The position numbers and the translations under genes are program-made. Shown one piece after another: positions 11,401 through 27,100 of a DNA stretch of 64,000 nucleotides. The notes beneath the pieces are model-generated. The model searched no databases. It worked only from the letters and a program-made list of their open reading frames with translations, and had not been told where the DNA came from. The stretch is from NCBI GenBank assembly GCA_033980235.1, contig CM067059.1, positions 13,230,600 through 13,294,599 of the forward strand, read 5' to 3'. Origin of the DNA: Diadema setosum (lineage: Eukaryota > Echinodermata > Echinoidea > Diadematoida > Diadematidae). Numbering within the stretch: the first letter of the stretch is position 1; every line of letters starts with the position of its first letter.

Positions 11401-13333
11401 CAATCCCAAACAGTTCTGGTTTGCATTGCATACATATTTCTGAGCATGCTTGAAATTGTTAGAACATGAAACATGAGCATTATTAATTCATGTAGAATCC
11501 TATGGGATCATATTTCCAACCAAAAGCAAGTTCCTGTTTTCACCACAACCACCCTATTACAATTGATATTAAAGGTCAGCACTAAGATGTTCTTTGGTGG
11601 TCATGGCCACATTAATTGACAAGGGTTTTGAAAGTTTTATCACTTGACACATCAGACCAAAATAACTTTTAGCCAACACCCGCCCTCGCGTCAGCTGCAG
11701 AAGGGAAACTATGGCTGATGCTAAACTGGAGTGTGGTTATACAGCAGTCTAAACCGTAAACTGTTCATGAATTCAGTGCACCATATACAGTTACTGCCAT
11801 ACATTACACCAAAGAGAGTATGATATTTGTGCATAGGATAAATATATTTTTCTTCCCGAGTGATCAGCAAAAAGAAAGTGCACATAGAAGGATTAGGTAT
11901 AGCTGTCTGCAATTTCATACAGTAACATTTTAATTTCTTGTAAATACTTCCTACAGAGCATTCAAACAAAGCATATTGCTTTAATTACTGCAGCAATTGT
12001 ACCATCCTGTACTACCTTCCTTTCTTTTTCCTGATTACATGGAATTGAGATTATATACAATTGGGTATGTAGAAAGAGATCCCTGCAAAATGCAACCAAG
12101 GAGTTCATCAAGGATGAATTGTTAGATTTTATTAATTCAGTCTAAAAACAAAACAAAACACACACACACAAGGACTGCACTAATCAAGTCCCTTTCATAG
12201 ATAATATAGTTCAGATGGTACATATTCTCAATTACATTTAAGAATGTCTTATATGGTTGTAAACAAAGCAACAAAAAAAAAAACCCAACAACAGCATAAT
12301 GATAAGTAGATGAATTATAAGAATCCCCCCCCCCCCCCATTGTGATGCATGTCATAACAACCCTTAGTCCTATGTTTGCCAGCTGTTCAACAGCGCAACA
12401 ACACTTTTGTCCCCAGGTGGACATCGGAATGTTGTCTTTGTTCAGTTACAGCCTAGCATTTTTATCCAGGTGCATTTTGTTGGGGCAGTATAAATAACAT
12501 TCCTAGAGGTTAAAGCAAGAGACTGCCCTACCTTCATCTATTTTTTTTTTCTGTTGGAGCACCTATTGTGATGTTCTACTGTGTGCATTTGCACAATGGC
12601 GGCAGACTGTTGATTTATGTAAATGCTGTTATATAGGGAATGTGATTTGGAGCATGTGTCACATAGTTTAGGCTTTCTATAGAATATGTGTGCTCTATTT
12701 AAAAGAGAAAATTTCATGCAAATCACAGTGCAATGTATGCTTGGAGTGTCAACACAGTACTCCGTATATCTTTCCTCATAGTTTGAAAGAACTATGATCA
12801 TTATCTGTGTGCTACAGTATAGATTGTCCTGGCTGGTTGGTCAATTTCCTTATTTGGTCACTTGCTCTCTTTTCTACGTTTTACGTATTGTCTGTCTCCC
12901 TCTGCAATTCTTTAGTCAACTCTGTATATCGTTATTAGTTCTTTGTTTGGCACTTGCTGCATGCCCATGATGTCTTTGCATTACCATTAATTTCTTTTTC
13001 TAGTCTTCTTTATATATTCTTTTGTTTTCCGTCAGAGAGTATGATTATTACATCCTTCTTCTTATCTTTCCTTGCCTTTCACCCCCCCCCCATGTTTCCA
13101 TGCTTTCAGTGTAACATTCCAATCACTATGAAATATGTTCCTCACATTTCATTTTGCCCCAGGGCCTGCTTCATTCTGACATAGCTATGCCCAATGAGTA
13201 AACAAGGGCAAGTACAGACCGACAACAAAAAATTTTGCATGCTCCCCCCCCCCCCCAACTGTTGAAAGTCAGTGGCCCAAACTAGCAAAGCAATGTGTAC
13301 TTTCTGTATGGTAGTTTTATGTAAGAGAGAAAG

Positions 13334-13413
<80 letters not shown>

Positions 13414-14110
13414 CTGATGAGTGTGTATGTGCATCATATGGTTGTAGAGCATTATTCTTCTGAAGAAATTTGGTTGTTGTAGCCTTACCGACTTACATTG
13501 TGAGCTGTGCAACATATTTTTGTGTGTGTTTTTTTTTTCATGGTCCTATCAGAGAATTTGTATAATAATTTTACCATATTAGTCCTCGGTGACAGGGAGA
13601 CAGCCACGAACCAGGATGACTTGGAAATGGTCAGGAACGCAGAGAAAAGGATGGGAAATTCAATGAATTTTTATCCTAGACTTTCCTCAATACCAAGTAT
13701 GGAGTTGGAGAGGCCATTTGATCTGTAATTTGAGCAATGCGAATTGAGTGCCAACACCATGTATGGTTGGGGGAAAAAAATAAGTGAATTCTGTGAAAAT
13801 TGGGAGGGTTGTTGTTTACAAGAAAAAAAGAGGATAATGAAATTTTAACAGCAGTTAGATAATTTTTGGAAAGTGAGTCAGGTGGCTGGATTAACTGTGG
13901 TTTTAACTGTTGTGTGTCATGTGATGACACTGCATGTCATGAATAATAAAACTCTGTTTCTCTGTTTTGCTTGAGAAGTGTAGACCTTGAAAATTAACTG
14001 TTAAGGCATTCATGGCAGTGCAAATTCTTGTTTTAAAAAGAATGATGGCCTGCAAATGTTGTATGAAAATGAAAGCCTCAAACTTCATTTTGATATTGAA
14101 TCATTATTTC

Positions 14111-14150
<40 letters not shown>

Positions 14151-17100
14151 TTTTTGTTCTTCACACACAGTGCTCGAACCTGATGCTAATCGAGAGTATA
14201 CCTAAGGAGCCCCTAGGCTTCAATGTGATTCCATTTGATAATGCAGACATACAGTACACCATAATAGTAAGTTTTCCTTGAAAACATGTCTGTTCCTGGA
14301 CCCATGTTTTCAAATCATTATTTTTCTCATCACATCAAATTGGCAACATAGGCCAGTTCAACATTTTGCTGAGGTTTGCAACTCATTTTTGTCCTTTTAT
14401 TTTTTAATTTTTTATCATTACTATCATTCCTAAAGCAAACTCCATATATGGTAAATCTTTGTAACAGTGGTAGCAAAAATATCTTGGTTTTTGTATGTAA
14501 GCTGTATATATTTGTAAAATGTGTTGTTTCAATAGCACAGAATTCTTTCCTAGAGAACTCCCAAAGGCATGTATGTGCCCTGTTATTATCCAGTCTAATT
14601 GAATAAAACAGACATATTACCACAATGTTTTTTAGAATTGGCATGGAAAGCTGTTGATGTTGACCTTTAAGTTTCTTTCATTGTTTGAAGAATATGAAAG
14701 CCATCCGTTTCTTCCTTCTTTTTTTTTCTAAGATAGAAAGACCACTAGAACTTTGAACTTGATCCTTTAGGGTATATGCACACTTTGTCTGTTACTCTTG
14801 TATCAAGGAGATCATGCAGCTTCTTCCTTAAAGCTAAAGGACTTAAAGTTTGAAAAAAAAAAGTACTAATAGTTACAAAGGAAAAGAAAACAAATTATAA
14901 AAGAGTAGGGAAGGAAACTCGACAAGCTGGTCCCTATCCATAGTACAAGGTGCATCCTGTTCAAGAAAACATACAATTAAAAAAGTGAGAAAATGACGCA
15001 GAAATGAAAACTGTCTGGAAGTGAGGTTAGTGATGTTTTCTACTCATTCCCACCCTGGGGGATGACAAAAGATGGTGTGCCACATCCTTTTATGCTTCAT
15101 GTTAAAATATGTCAAGGCCGACTTGTTTTTCTCTCAAAATTTCTTATTCATTTTTTTATTTTGGGGGGAGGGGTAGGGGAAGGTCTCTCCCCCCCCCCCC
15201 CCTTTTCTTCTGTGGTTATGTGTCATCATTGTTCTGTATGGTGGATAGGTCATGCCAAAGGGGATACCACCAGCCTGAACATTAAATGTTAATCTTTGCC
15301 GACAGCGGATTCACCAACCCTGAAGGAAATGTTAATCATTAGAGCCGAAAAATAAGAACACATCCGGAATAGCGGCTAAAGCAGACACTATGATTTATCC
15401 AGGGTTTATGCCTTACATAAAATCTAGAGTAGTAAAGAATTGAGCATAGTATGCTATCCCTTATTCGAAGTGATAATGTGTGTAAAGAGAGATGCCGCTT
15501 GTCAAAGATAGTATTGATTGGTAGATGAATTGTAAGTTGTCCTTTTTGAAATTCATGTCTATTTTGACTAGTGCATTTGTTATTGTACTGAAGTGTATAG
15601 AGTACAATAGGACTATACACCCGTTGCCACTAGGATACCTTAATTTTTTTTAGTACTGGGTTCAATTTATATGTATTGCATTTTGGCTGTTCTTTTGAAT
15701 GTGCACCTGTGAATATCTCGTAAACACCTTGTTTTCTCCCTTACTTCCCATGAAAGGCTAAAACTCAGGAGCAGAAGAAGCAGTGGACGCATGAAATCAA
15801 GAGATTAATTCTCGAGAACTACGAAAGCAACATTCCCACCAAGGTCAAAGAACTCATCCTTGGCACAAGTAAGGCTGACCGACCTTATAACTGTTTCGGA
15901 ATGTTTACATCTAGTGACAGATCTTATCGAGTACGATAGAAACATGGTGATGTAACATACATGAATACCATGTAATATACACAGACTTTATAACGATAAC
16001 AGTTTTTATGAGATGACTTCAAAGCATTTACAGAGTACTCATGGCTCCAATACACTTTTCTAACATACTGTATTGCTCGAACTAGAAAAAAATTCCATTT
16101 GGTAGAAATTCTTGTTACATTTAAGTGGAAGCTGCGTTCCCCCCCCCCCAAAAAAAAAAAAAGAAGTGTCAATATTGCTAAAGATTGTTGTTCTGTATTC
16201 AACATTCATGTGTTTGCCTTGTTGAGAGGAACCCAATGTCACTTTACTCGGTTTGGAAATGTGGTTGAGTTGTCGTGATTAGTTTTCCAAACGCTGACTG
16301 AACAGGGTCCCTATAGCGTGATGGCATTCTTTCTGCGCACAAAGCCATACTTCCATTTCCAGACCCTGTGACACGGGTATTTACGATTGTGGAGTACTGC
16401 GACAGAGGGTATTCCCAAATTCATGAAGCTGATTACAAAAAGTCATGAAATTGTCATATAATTTTTTTCATGTTTTGACCCCATTCAAGGTGTGGTGATA
16501 ATCAAGTGTGATTGTGGAAGTGTATTCTACACAGAGTATTTTGATGACTCTGCGCATTCCTCAAATACTCTTGATTGTTTGTTTATATTCAGTGGTATGT
16601 TGGCAAAGATGCACAGACAAATAAACAAGTAACTTGCCAGATAAATAGACAGATTCATATAAACATACATCCATAAAAATAGATAGACTAGTAGCTGAAT
16701 AGAAAGATGAATATGAATAGATGGATTGATAGAAGAATGTTATGTGGTATGTTGGCAAAGACAGACATACACATATGTAGATAAGAAGAGAGAGATTAAC
16801 AGACAAAATGACAGATGTGCAAACACATAGACAGACAGACAGACAAACTGAGTGGGGTGGGGAGAGAAGGAAGTGAGGGATTGCTTGTAGGGACATGGGC
16901 AGTGAAATTGAACGAATGTCCAGATATCGGATGACCACAGCTCGAAAGCAGTCGTTAATCTGTTTTGAAAGGTGGAGTATATATGCTGAGCTGGATTCAT
17001 GGCAAGTAATGCTAATGACTCATAAAAAGTCTGCTACATGGGGGATTCTATCAATTAAAGTGAGGAAATTGTGGTACGAGGTGCCTTACGAAAATCTCTT

Positions 17101-20100
17101 GGCAATGATCGCTATCAGACTTTGCCTGAAAACCTCACATAAAAGATCAAAATTCAAGATCACACACATTCTTTCTTTCGTTCTTTCTTTTTTCTTCTTC
17201 TTTTTTTTTTAAATGAGTGAGATAGCATCGTTACTGCCAGAGCAAATCCATACACCGTCGAAGGAGCTGTCTCGCAGGAATACCAATTCTTGCATGATAT
17301 GAAGTGGAAAGGATTTCTACATTGTAATTATGAATACGTGTGTGTATGTGTGTGTGTGTGTGTGTGCGTGCGCGGGTTTGAGTTTTGTAGTACCTGTCGT
17401 GGGGGCCTCGCCTTGTTTGTCGCAAAATCCATGCTTCCCACTCACTGAGTCACTTTTCCGCCTCGCAAATGTTCCCGATGTGTTGGCCTGCCAATTTTTA
17501 TTTGTTTCTGTTTTTGTTTTTGTTTTTTGTTTTTTGGTGTGCGTGTGGGTTTTTTTTTTTCACAAGTTTTTGTAGAGAAATATGGCAGTTGTGACAGTGC
17601 CCTGATGGTATCAACCTCCGGATTGTAATGATCAACACATCATCATGGTCATGGGACAAATTTGGGGGAAAAGAGAAAAAAAAAAAGACCCCCCAAAAAA
17701 GAAAGAATCCACCCAAACACAACTCTGCATCTTCTTGGGGGACATGGAAGACAGGTAGTGAAGGAAATGCGGCTGGATTGGAACGCAATTTGTCACGGTT
17801 TCCCCGGGGTTCGAGTTGTTTTCTTGGTTGCAGGAGGACCTCATCTCTGCAGACCGTAACTGTCATATGTTGCCAATTTGAGGAGTCTGGATATGCCCAC
17901 GAAGCACTTAATTTCTGATGGACTGTCTTGAATTTGTTTTAAAAAAATGATCAGTGAGAAGTTATAGCAATGATTACATACATCTGATGTGAAATTCTGT
18001 TTTTGAGCAAGAGTTTGTTAATAGGCATCGAGGGATTACAAGTATCGGTGAAGGATATTATTGCATGGTGAAAGAAGGTTAGATGAAATATTTCTTAGCG
18101 GCAACCTTGTTTGAGATCAGTCAAAACATTTTTTGGGGGGGTTATGATTGCTTTATTTGGCAGAAGCACATTTTAGTATCTTCTGTCGATCAGGGAGTTG
18201 TATGAAATGCTTCCTCTAGAAAAAGAAAAGTTTCCAAGCAAAATAGATGGCAGGCGTGAATTGATCAAGTGATGATAAAGCTGCAAATCCTATCCATACG
18301 TGAGAGTCCCAGTCAAATTTCAAATGTAAGACTTAATGGCAGATACTCGCGTACATGATAACATGTATTAAAGCGTTTGCTGAAATGTGTCACATGTTGG
18401 TGAACACTTAAGCTTCTCTTGGATTTAGCCATGTGCCTCAATGAAAAACCAAGAGCTAATGAAATTGCGACATCTTTTCCTAGTCTTTTGAGGATGAGAG
18501 TGGGGGGGGGGGGGGGAGGGGGCAGCAGGTTTAGCTCAGTTAGCATCACCCGAGAATCATTAATGTTACCAGTGGGGAATGTGAGTCCTTATCTTTTGAA
18601 ATCTGGGAAGGGTGTTTTATATATATATATTTTTTTTGTTCGTTACTTTTTTTATTCAGCTCTGCAATAAAGCTGTCAATGTAGATATTGACAAATTAAT
18701 CCAAGCAACGGTCTTCCCGCCACTGCTTGCGTCCTTGGTACATTTCCTTCGGTTCATCGAGATGAGATCGGAGCGGTGTACGGAAATTACGATTGGCTTT
18801 TAGAGGTTCCTTTATTGATGTGGGATAGGCAGGATGGACCTAAATCTGATTGGGTGTACGTCGTGGTGATTTTGACCTTGGCCTGTGACAAGTCTGGGAA
18901 GCATTCTGATGGTCTGCAGCGATGCGGACGATCGACAAGTGCTCCACCACCGCCACGTGGTTTCTCTTTTTGCCGTGGATGATGCTCGTTTTTGCAGATG
19001 TTCGCAAAGGACGTAAGGGAGAAATCCGACGCTGAGGGCAAACTGAGAGTTTTATCGATTCCCTCTGTCTGTCCATCCTGAAGTTTGTGAATGACATTGT
19101 GTTTCCAGCAATGTCGAGCATCCTAAACAACTAGAGATTGGGATGAAAGTTGGAAGCCTTTTCACACAAATGCAACACTCACCATGTAACAAAATGGAGA
19201 AACCTGCAGTTACCATGTACTTCTCATAAATTGCATTTATCGGTTCAGCTATTGGTAATTCACCATGTGGGGAAAAAAAAAGAAAGTCATTTTCTTCCTT
19301 TGTTATTAGGTTATTTGAGTAGGAGCCATATTGTCTTTGCAAATTCATCATCAAGAGAGATTGGACAGTCAAACTTGTGCCACTTTCGTCAGTCGCACCA
19401 AAAAGATTTAAGTCTCAGGGGGAGGGGAGGGGAGGAGATGAGAAATAAGGCAGAGATTTCATGGCCAGCAGCCAAACATGTATTTGTCATCAACAACTTA
19501 GAAGCTTACACAGAGAGTGTGTGGAAGAGAAAGTGGGAGCACAGAGAGATACAGAGACAGACAGACAGACAGACAGACATGACAGAGACAGAAAAAGAGA
19601 TAGACAGATGGGATAAAGAATGTTAAGTTGCTGCAAAAGAGGATGAGACAGAGAGTAGGAAGGGAGATGAAAGTATACTTCTTGTGATGACAAATATTTT
19701 CTGAGTTGAGAAGAAATGGAGAAATACTTTTTTATCAGGATTTGCTGTGATACCTCTAGTGCCAATTACTATGCAACAGACCTCAGTCTCATGGTGTGTG
19801 TTTCAGCAGGAAGAAGGAAAAATGTGTCTTTCACATGCACGAGAAGATAGTTTGCCATGCTATGTAATTTCATACTCATTTCTGTGCGACTGGTATTTTT
19901 TGTCTGTGTGAACTGAGAGTTGGGTGATCATTCCTAGGGATGGATATCTCACAGAGTTACATATTGTTTTGAAAATGAAGACAGTTTTCTCAATGTCCAT
20001 GTTAAATGATATAGTCAGCACATCTTCTGTTTTCATTGATGATATGTTCTAAGCAGCTCATCACAATCTTGTTTTTTTATTATAATTTTTATTGTTTTTT

Positions 20101-21099
20101 TGTTTTTTTTTTATATGTTAGGAGCAGCTCATCATGAAACAGAGACAGAGAAGCCGACCACATCGGCCACGCCCGAGCCGTCGATGTCGCGGGACAGGAA
20201 GGAGCGCAAGTCGCGCAAGAAACACAAGCGCCGCAACTCAGAGCCCATGGGCAAGCTGCAGCGGGGTCAGAAGCAGGTCAAAGGTGAGGAATAAAGGTCA
20301 GATGTAAGGCAGAAGTCATTAAAAAAAAGATGAATGTTACATTTATGTGACATTTTCATGTTAAATCAAGAAATGTAGCCTTTCTTTAGCAAAGCTGAGC
20401 TTTCAATGGCTTGGATGGCTTGGAAATGCAACTGGTGTTGAAAATAAAGCATATTTTAGCCTTTTATGGACATTCTCAGCTGAAAAAGGAGCTGTACATG
20501 TTGCAACATTTGAGGAAAAAAAATATGTCCCTTCCCTGAAAACATTCTGAGTGTTCACATTTTATGATGTTATGATGCCTCTTTCGATTATGAGTCTTTC
20601 CTGTTCATTTCATAATGAGTTTCCTCGGAGAGCTATGACACTTTACTTTAGGCTTTGTATATGATAGGGTGATTTTTTGTTCAGCTATAAGTAGGTGTAG
20701 ATGGTTAGTGTTACATGTCAGCTTCATGCAGACAAACCAGAGTAAGTGGGAGAGGTGCTGTTGTATTGGTCAGAACTACATTATTTGTAGAAGAAATCAC
20801 CGACATTAGCATTCTTCAAACCTAGAATCCAGTAAGTGTTAGGCCATGAATGTCCTTAGCAGATCACTTCAATACCTCCAAAAATTGGAAAATGGAACAT
20901 TCTGTGTCCCATGGTAGGGGCATGTTTTGCCAACAGTTTTCCTGTGAATTAGATGTTTGTTCATTTGTCCATTTTTGTTGAGAACATGTAATCATTGTTG
21001 TTTCTGCAAAGGTTTTTAAGCTGATTTCCTGGTAGGAAATTCTCTCTTTCTCTTTTTCTTTCTTTGTTTCCTCTCTTTCCCTTCATTTGTTATTCTGTC

Positions 21100-21130
<31 letters not shown>

Positions 21131-24100
21131 CTCTGTCTGTCTCTCTGTATCTCTGTCTTTCTCTTGCTATCTATAGTTATGTATGTATTTTTCATTAGTC
21201 CATTGGAATGTGCAGCTTCATCCTGATGGGCCTCCCTACCAGAAGACTGCCCTAGTTGAATTTAAAAACCATTAAGGTCTGTCAATGTCACCTGACCTAT
21301 TAAATTCACAGTACAGTTTCAAGACACTGGATGCAGTCAACACCACTTGTCCGAAATTAATGGGCTATCATCCTCTTGAGCACTGAACTATATATTCTGC
21401 TCTTCCTACTCCATCAGTAGTTTCTATCCGGTTCTGGTCCTTCTGCCGTTGATCAGTCATTAGTCAATTTGGGCGGAGGAAGCCAGCATGGGGGGAGGGG
21501 GGGGGGGGGGGTCGGGTGAGGGGGAATGGAGTAAATTGGGAGCGGCAGGAAATTCGAGTTCATCAATAAAACCTTGGACACAAACTTCTAGTAGCTCATC
21601 AGGAACTGGAGGGGGGGGGGGGGGGACTGAGATGTGATGGGTAGGAACAGGGAGAGGATGACACCGGGAGGACAGACCCCTGGATGATGACAGCGATGAA
21701 GAGAAATTGGGCTGAAGTGAGAGGCTGAACGGGCTTGTCGTGTTCAATTGAGAAATCTTGTGTGCATTAGCATGAGCAAGCAGATGCTATACTTACGTCT
21801 TTACAAAGAGGAATAGACTTTTTATTTAATTTGCTGTTAACTCACACATTCTGAGAAATGACACATTCAAAAAGACATTCTTCATTAGGTATGGAAAGAT
21901 TGAATAAACGCTTGCTTTTAGTCAATGGCCCTTGTATCTTAACATTAATACTAGTATTCCAGTGTTAGGACAGTGTGAGTTTGTTTGTTTGTTTGTTTTT
22001 GCTTTCCCCATATCCACATTTGTAGAATTCTCCTCTTTTTGCTGAATTCAATTCACCTCTGTCAGGATTGACTTCTTGTCAACTTTCTTTTCTGTTTGCA
22101 GAAACTCAGACAAACACTGGATATGATCATGAAATTGTGTTTTCATGAGACTGTACATAAAATAATGCAGTGTCTCAATTATGGTAGAATTCAAAACTTG
22201 ATATCTTGCAGTTGTAACTCCCTGGGTCTTCGATCTTCAATTTCTTTTCTTTTTTTTTTTTTTCTGTGTAATGCCCTCAATACCTCACCAAAAGGGAGCA
22301 TGAACCCATCTGTCCCTGGGTGCAAATATTTACACCCCTCAACGGCATCTGGTTTGTTTTGTTTGATTCAGACGCTTTTTCTCTCTCCTTCTCTCTCCCT
22401 GTCTTTCCCTGTCTTTCTATCTGTCTGTGTGTCTCTCTGTCTCTCTCTCTCTCTCTCTCATCCTCTCACTCTCTTTTTTTTCTCTCTGTCCCTTTTCTGT
22501 CATTGGAAAAAAAAAGAAAGTATCCCTGGATGACATTGAACTTTTATCAACCTTGCCCTTCTGAGACCCCATCACCTTCCCCCAGTGGCCTGCTAGGCAG
22601 TCTGTTGTGTGGGCTTTTCTACGTCTGGAAACTCTAATGTTTAGACCAGGGCCAAGTCAGCTCCCATTGTCTTTGACAAGGAGGCAGCCAGACACTCCCT
22701 AAGAAACTTTACAAATCTACTGGCTCCTCCCCTCCCTCCCACCCCTACCCCACCCCCATTCTCTATGAAAGTCTGGCTTACTCTTTAACACCATGACCCA
22801 ATAAGGTACCGGTGCTCTCCACCCCCCCCCCCCCCCCATCCCCCAGCCTTTACTCCACCACCATCACCATCATCTTTGATGACATTGTCCAAAGTTTTGT
22901 TTACCTACAGACTACACGTGGGAATAGTGGAAGTGATATCATTGTAGCTACCCTAATTCTAACCCTAGTGCCCCACCCCACCCCCACCCCCAAAAAGAAA
23001 AGATTTCCCTTATCTTTAATATGTTCTCCATGGATTTGTTGTTTCTCTGTAGATCATGAATATAAGCTGTTGTTAAGGCTGTATAAGGTTATGTTCTGTA
23101 TTTCTTTGCATAAATTACAGTAATGACCAGGAAACATTAGAAATATTAAAGTTCCCACATTACTGGTAATTCAAAGAGGGTCCCCATTTTGCACAATTAG
23201 CCAGAAAAATATTCTCTCTTCTGACAAGTTTAAACTGGAGACTAAAAAGTCTTGTCATCTTTGATTTTTGTTTTGCTTTGTTTTGTGTTATGTGAACTCA
23301 GGACTACACTAGCTCTTGGCATCGCTCCAATAGTCTATCTGTTGTAGCCTTATTAGCCATATCCTGTCTGTCACAACTCCTGATCACCTTAAAGGTCTTA
23401 GCAATTACCATACTTCTATTTAGGAGGTTGTCGTGAACTGGGTGATGTGTACCTTAAATAGACAAAGTCATGGAGTATCAAACCTGTCTTTTATATACCT
23501 TGGGCATAGTGGATGCAGAAGGCAAGAGAATGCACCTATGAATAGAATATTGTGCTCTTCATAATCAACGAGTTGGTGCCTTTTCTGTTACAGTTATGTG
23601 GCTAGAGGAAAATGCCATGTTAATTGATTGTTAATTAAAACACAGGTAGATTGATCAAATAGATAGACAGAACAAGCATAGACAAGAAGATTGAGAGAGA
23701 GATTTTTAAGTGTGTGTAGATAGAAGGTAAACATTAGCCTTACAGGCATATGAATATAGAGATAGAGAGAGATATAGAATAGATAAACAGATAATTAGTG
23801 GATAAGGGAGATACATAGGTGGGAATTGGATGAGATATATAGAAAAGACAGCCAAACTCTTTCTTGCCTTAATGGTGTAAGGAGAAGAATTTTGATGAAT
23901 TCCAGTCAGTATAGAGAAAAATGAGTAAAATTTGGTGAGGAAGTTAGTAAAAGATGATTTCTTTGTGTGGTAAAGTGGTATCATGTGAGTGTTTAGTCAC
24001 AGAAGGGGAAACTATTTTGATAGCTCACGTTAAAGTATCAGGTGTATGTCAAGGTAGAGAAGCAAGGAAGGAATAGGGGGTGGGGAGGGGAACCTGAAGG

Positions 24101-27100
24101 ACAGATGTCAGAAGGAGGGAAAAAGGGGGGGGAGGGATATTGAGTGGCTGGAGCAGAATCTTGACTTCTCATTTTGAAGAGGAGTTCCACTCTCCCAGGG
24201 ACATGTGCTGTGACACAACTTCCTCCCAGACAATTTACTCCTCACTCCCTCGCTTGGGCCGCAGCAGCCAATGAACATGGTCTGGCACACCCGTTGCCAG
24301 GGGTTGCCGTTTCCGTTGAACAAAACAAACATGCCGCAAGTATGGGCGGCAATTTTTTTCGGGGGAGGGGGGGGGGGGAGGAGGGGGGTCGCTCTCTCTC
24401 TCTCACAGGTTGTGGGCAGGGGTAAAAAAGTAAACTTTTATCTCTATGCAATATCGAGAATAGATGCCCTGATGCAAGAGTGTAAAGTAGGTCTTAATTG
24501 TGGTGGGATGATTTATTCAAGTTCATCTGCACAGTCAAGAGTGCATTAGTTAGTGGTCGTTATATGCGCATGAAACAGCGTCATTAGTATTTATTACATG
24601 GATGAGATGAGTGATGTCATCGTTGATCATGATGACTCCGAATGAGGCATTTGTGATATTTATAATTTTGATGATGATGAGTATTTGATTATACACTTAA
24701 CATAGTGATGCGAGAGATTGTAAAGCTGTTAAGTTGCTACCAAGCTTGATTCTGCTTGATTCTATAGGGAGAGCATATCTTTTCTTGGTATGTGTGTGTG
24801 TCTCTCTCTCTTTATGTTTCTTTCAAGTTTGTGGGTTAGCTTCTGATTCACAGATGATGCTTAATCCACAATCCATATTTAGGAGCTTGTTTGTGTGTTT
24901 TATTAGATACTGTAGGATTCTGTCTTCAGACTACACATTCTGCTGCTCTTTTCTGTCAGTTTTGACACATGCTGTGCTTTGTAATATTTGTAATATACAA
25001 GTTAAAAACTATTAAACTATTCACTGCAAACAGCTTACTCCTTCATGCTTTAAAATGTTAGCTGCTTTTAGATAAATACTTTGTTACAGCTTGCTACAAA
25101 AAAGAAGAAGAAATATGGTGTTTTTCCACCAAATGTATGTTGGTTGGCAGCCTCATATCAAAAGTAAAAACCAATGTAGTTTGTTCAAACTTGTCTCTGC
25201 TCTTTCTGTTGAATTAACTGTAGATAACATGAATTCTTACTGTTATGCTTTCTTCATCCCATTGCAATAAAAAAGTAAATATGTGAACCTTCATACTTAA
25301 ATTGACAAATTATTTCTTTAAAAACTTCAAAAAATAGAGCAAATCTGAGAATGCCATTTATATATGTTGTAGTAATTGACATGTTTTCTGTTATAAGGTT
25401 ATTTATTATAATAAATTTACTGTAATACTGTAATTAAAGAAAAAAAGTAATATTACTGAATGTTTGAAATGTTTTGTACCCTATGTTGCTCGATAGGAAA
25501 TAATTATACAAATTACCATTGTGTGCATTGTGAATACAACGATGTTGTGGATTTGATTGAATTACATATTATACCATCAAAGCTTGTGTATTTTTCATTT
25601 GCATTTAATCTCACTATATAAACAAAAAGAAAATATCATGGTGATGAAGGAAAATTAATTCAGAGTTATATTTTAAAAAAAAATATCAATAACTGCTTCA
25701 TGATCAACAAGCATTGGCCCTTTGCACCTACATGTCACTTACATATGTGTGTATATAGATATCATATCAACACACATACTTGTATGTGCATTGTTATTAC
25801 ATGTGGCATATAGTAATTCAGACAATGTGTGTTTGTTTGTTTTTTTCCCCCCTCCATTTCTCCTCTCCCTTTTGACCTCCCCTGTAAACTTTAATCCTTC
25901 TCTCTATGTGTATGTATTATATCATACATTACTCTGTGTGTATCTGTATATACCTACTCCATTGGGTTATAATTATGTTATCCCTGCTGTTGGTTGTAAA
26001 CCTGGGTCTGCCTTACCCCCTTTGTATTTTTCATTTACTCACTTGTGATTTGGTGTTCTCTCTGATCCCCGTTTTTCCCTGTGTACACATTTTTTTCTGC
26101 GTCCAATTTTGGGCCCTGATTTTCCGGCATTTTTCATCCTCTTTCTCCTTTGCCCTTCTTATGTCTTCTATCGCTCTCACTTTGTCTATATTTGCTGCAA
26201 TGTTTTTGTGTACTGTATCCATTCTATCGCTCTCTTTGGTATGTGTGGATAAATATATCTATTTACTTTTTCTTCCTTTTCTTTCCCTGTCCATCTCTTC
26301 TAACTTCTGTCAATGTGTTTCCCATATCCTTACACTTAACTTTTGGTTATTCTGTTTTCATTCATTAAATTCTTCTCTCAATCAATCTCTCTCTTCTCTA
26401 TTTTGTCTGTCTGTCTGTCCTTGTTCTATATTGCCTTGTCTGTGATTGTACCATTTCTGTCTGTCTGTGTGTATGGATGCTGTTCTTCCTGTCTCGTCTG
26501 TTTCTGCCCCCACATGATGATGCCTCTGCATCTTTGCCCACTCTCTTAATGGTTTCTATGGTAACCGCATCACCTTCCTCCATCATCCCTCTACCTAATT
26601 CTATCGCTTCCCATCCTCCACCCTCTACAAACTCTCGCTTTGGTCTCCCAATCCTTCCACCACATCCTCCTTCCTCCCCAAAACATCTGAATTCCTGTTC
26701 CATCTCACAGCGGCTGTTGAGAACATCATCACAGGTGAGTTGCCTTGGTGTTGAACCCCACCCGTCCACCTATCAAAGGGAATGATTGCACTGCATAATG
26801 GTTCTCGACTAATTTCACTGGAGTCTCGTTCCAAGGGCTTGCGTTCAAAGATTGTGGTCCTCATGTGCACAGCATCACTTGAGTTCTCTCTAAAAACGCC
26901 GTATTGGTTACTTACAAAGATTGAGTTACGAAGCTAATATTTTGCATTGTGGTTACATAATAATCAGCACAATGTGGTTGTCTTGTTAGTTGGAAGTATG
27001 CATTCAGCACAAAAGAAAATGAAAGGACAACAAAAAATTTGGGATAGTTGGTTTGTTTGTTTGTTTGTTTGTTTTTTTGGTAAACCAGCAATGAATGTTT

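Larger units (their letters stand above)
9973..14170 (+). other. RhoGEF intron rich in simple repeats
   Basis: This 4.2-kb intron holds (CTGT/CTAT)n tracts at about 10940-11190, a C13A11 compound tract at 11336-11359, poly-C runs (12327-12339, 13081-13091, 13243-13256) and the longest (TG)n of the window (13337-13413). A (CT)n polypyrimidine stretch at 14119-14146 lies just before the acceptor. No gene was seen. Confidence 0.75.

Noticed and set aside
21460..21747. 95-codon proline-rich minus-strand ORF
   Set aside because: The prolines come from two G-runs on the plus strand. It sits in a RhoGEF intron and has no recognised similarity.
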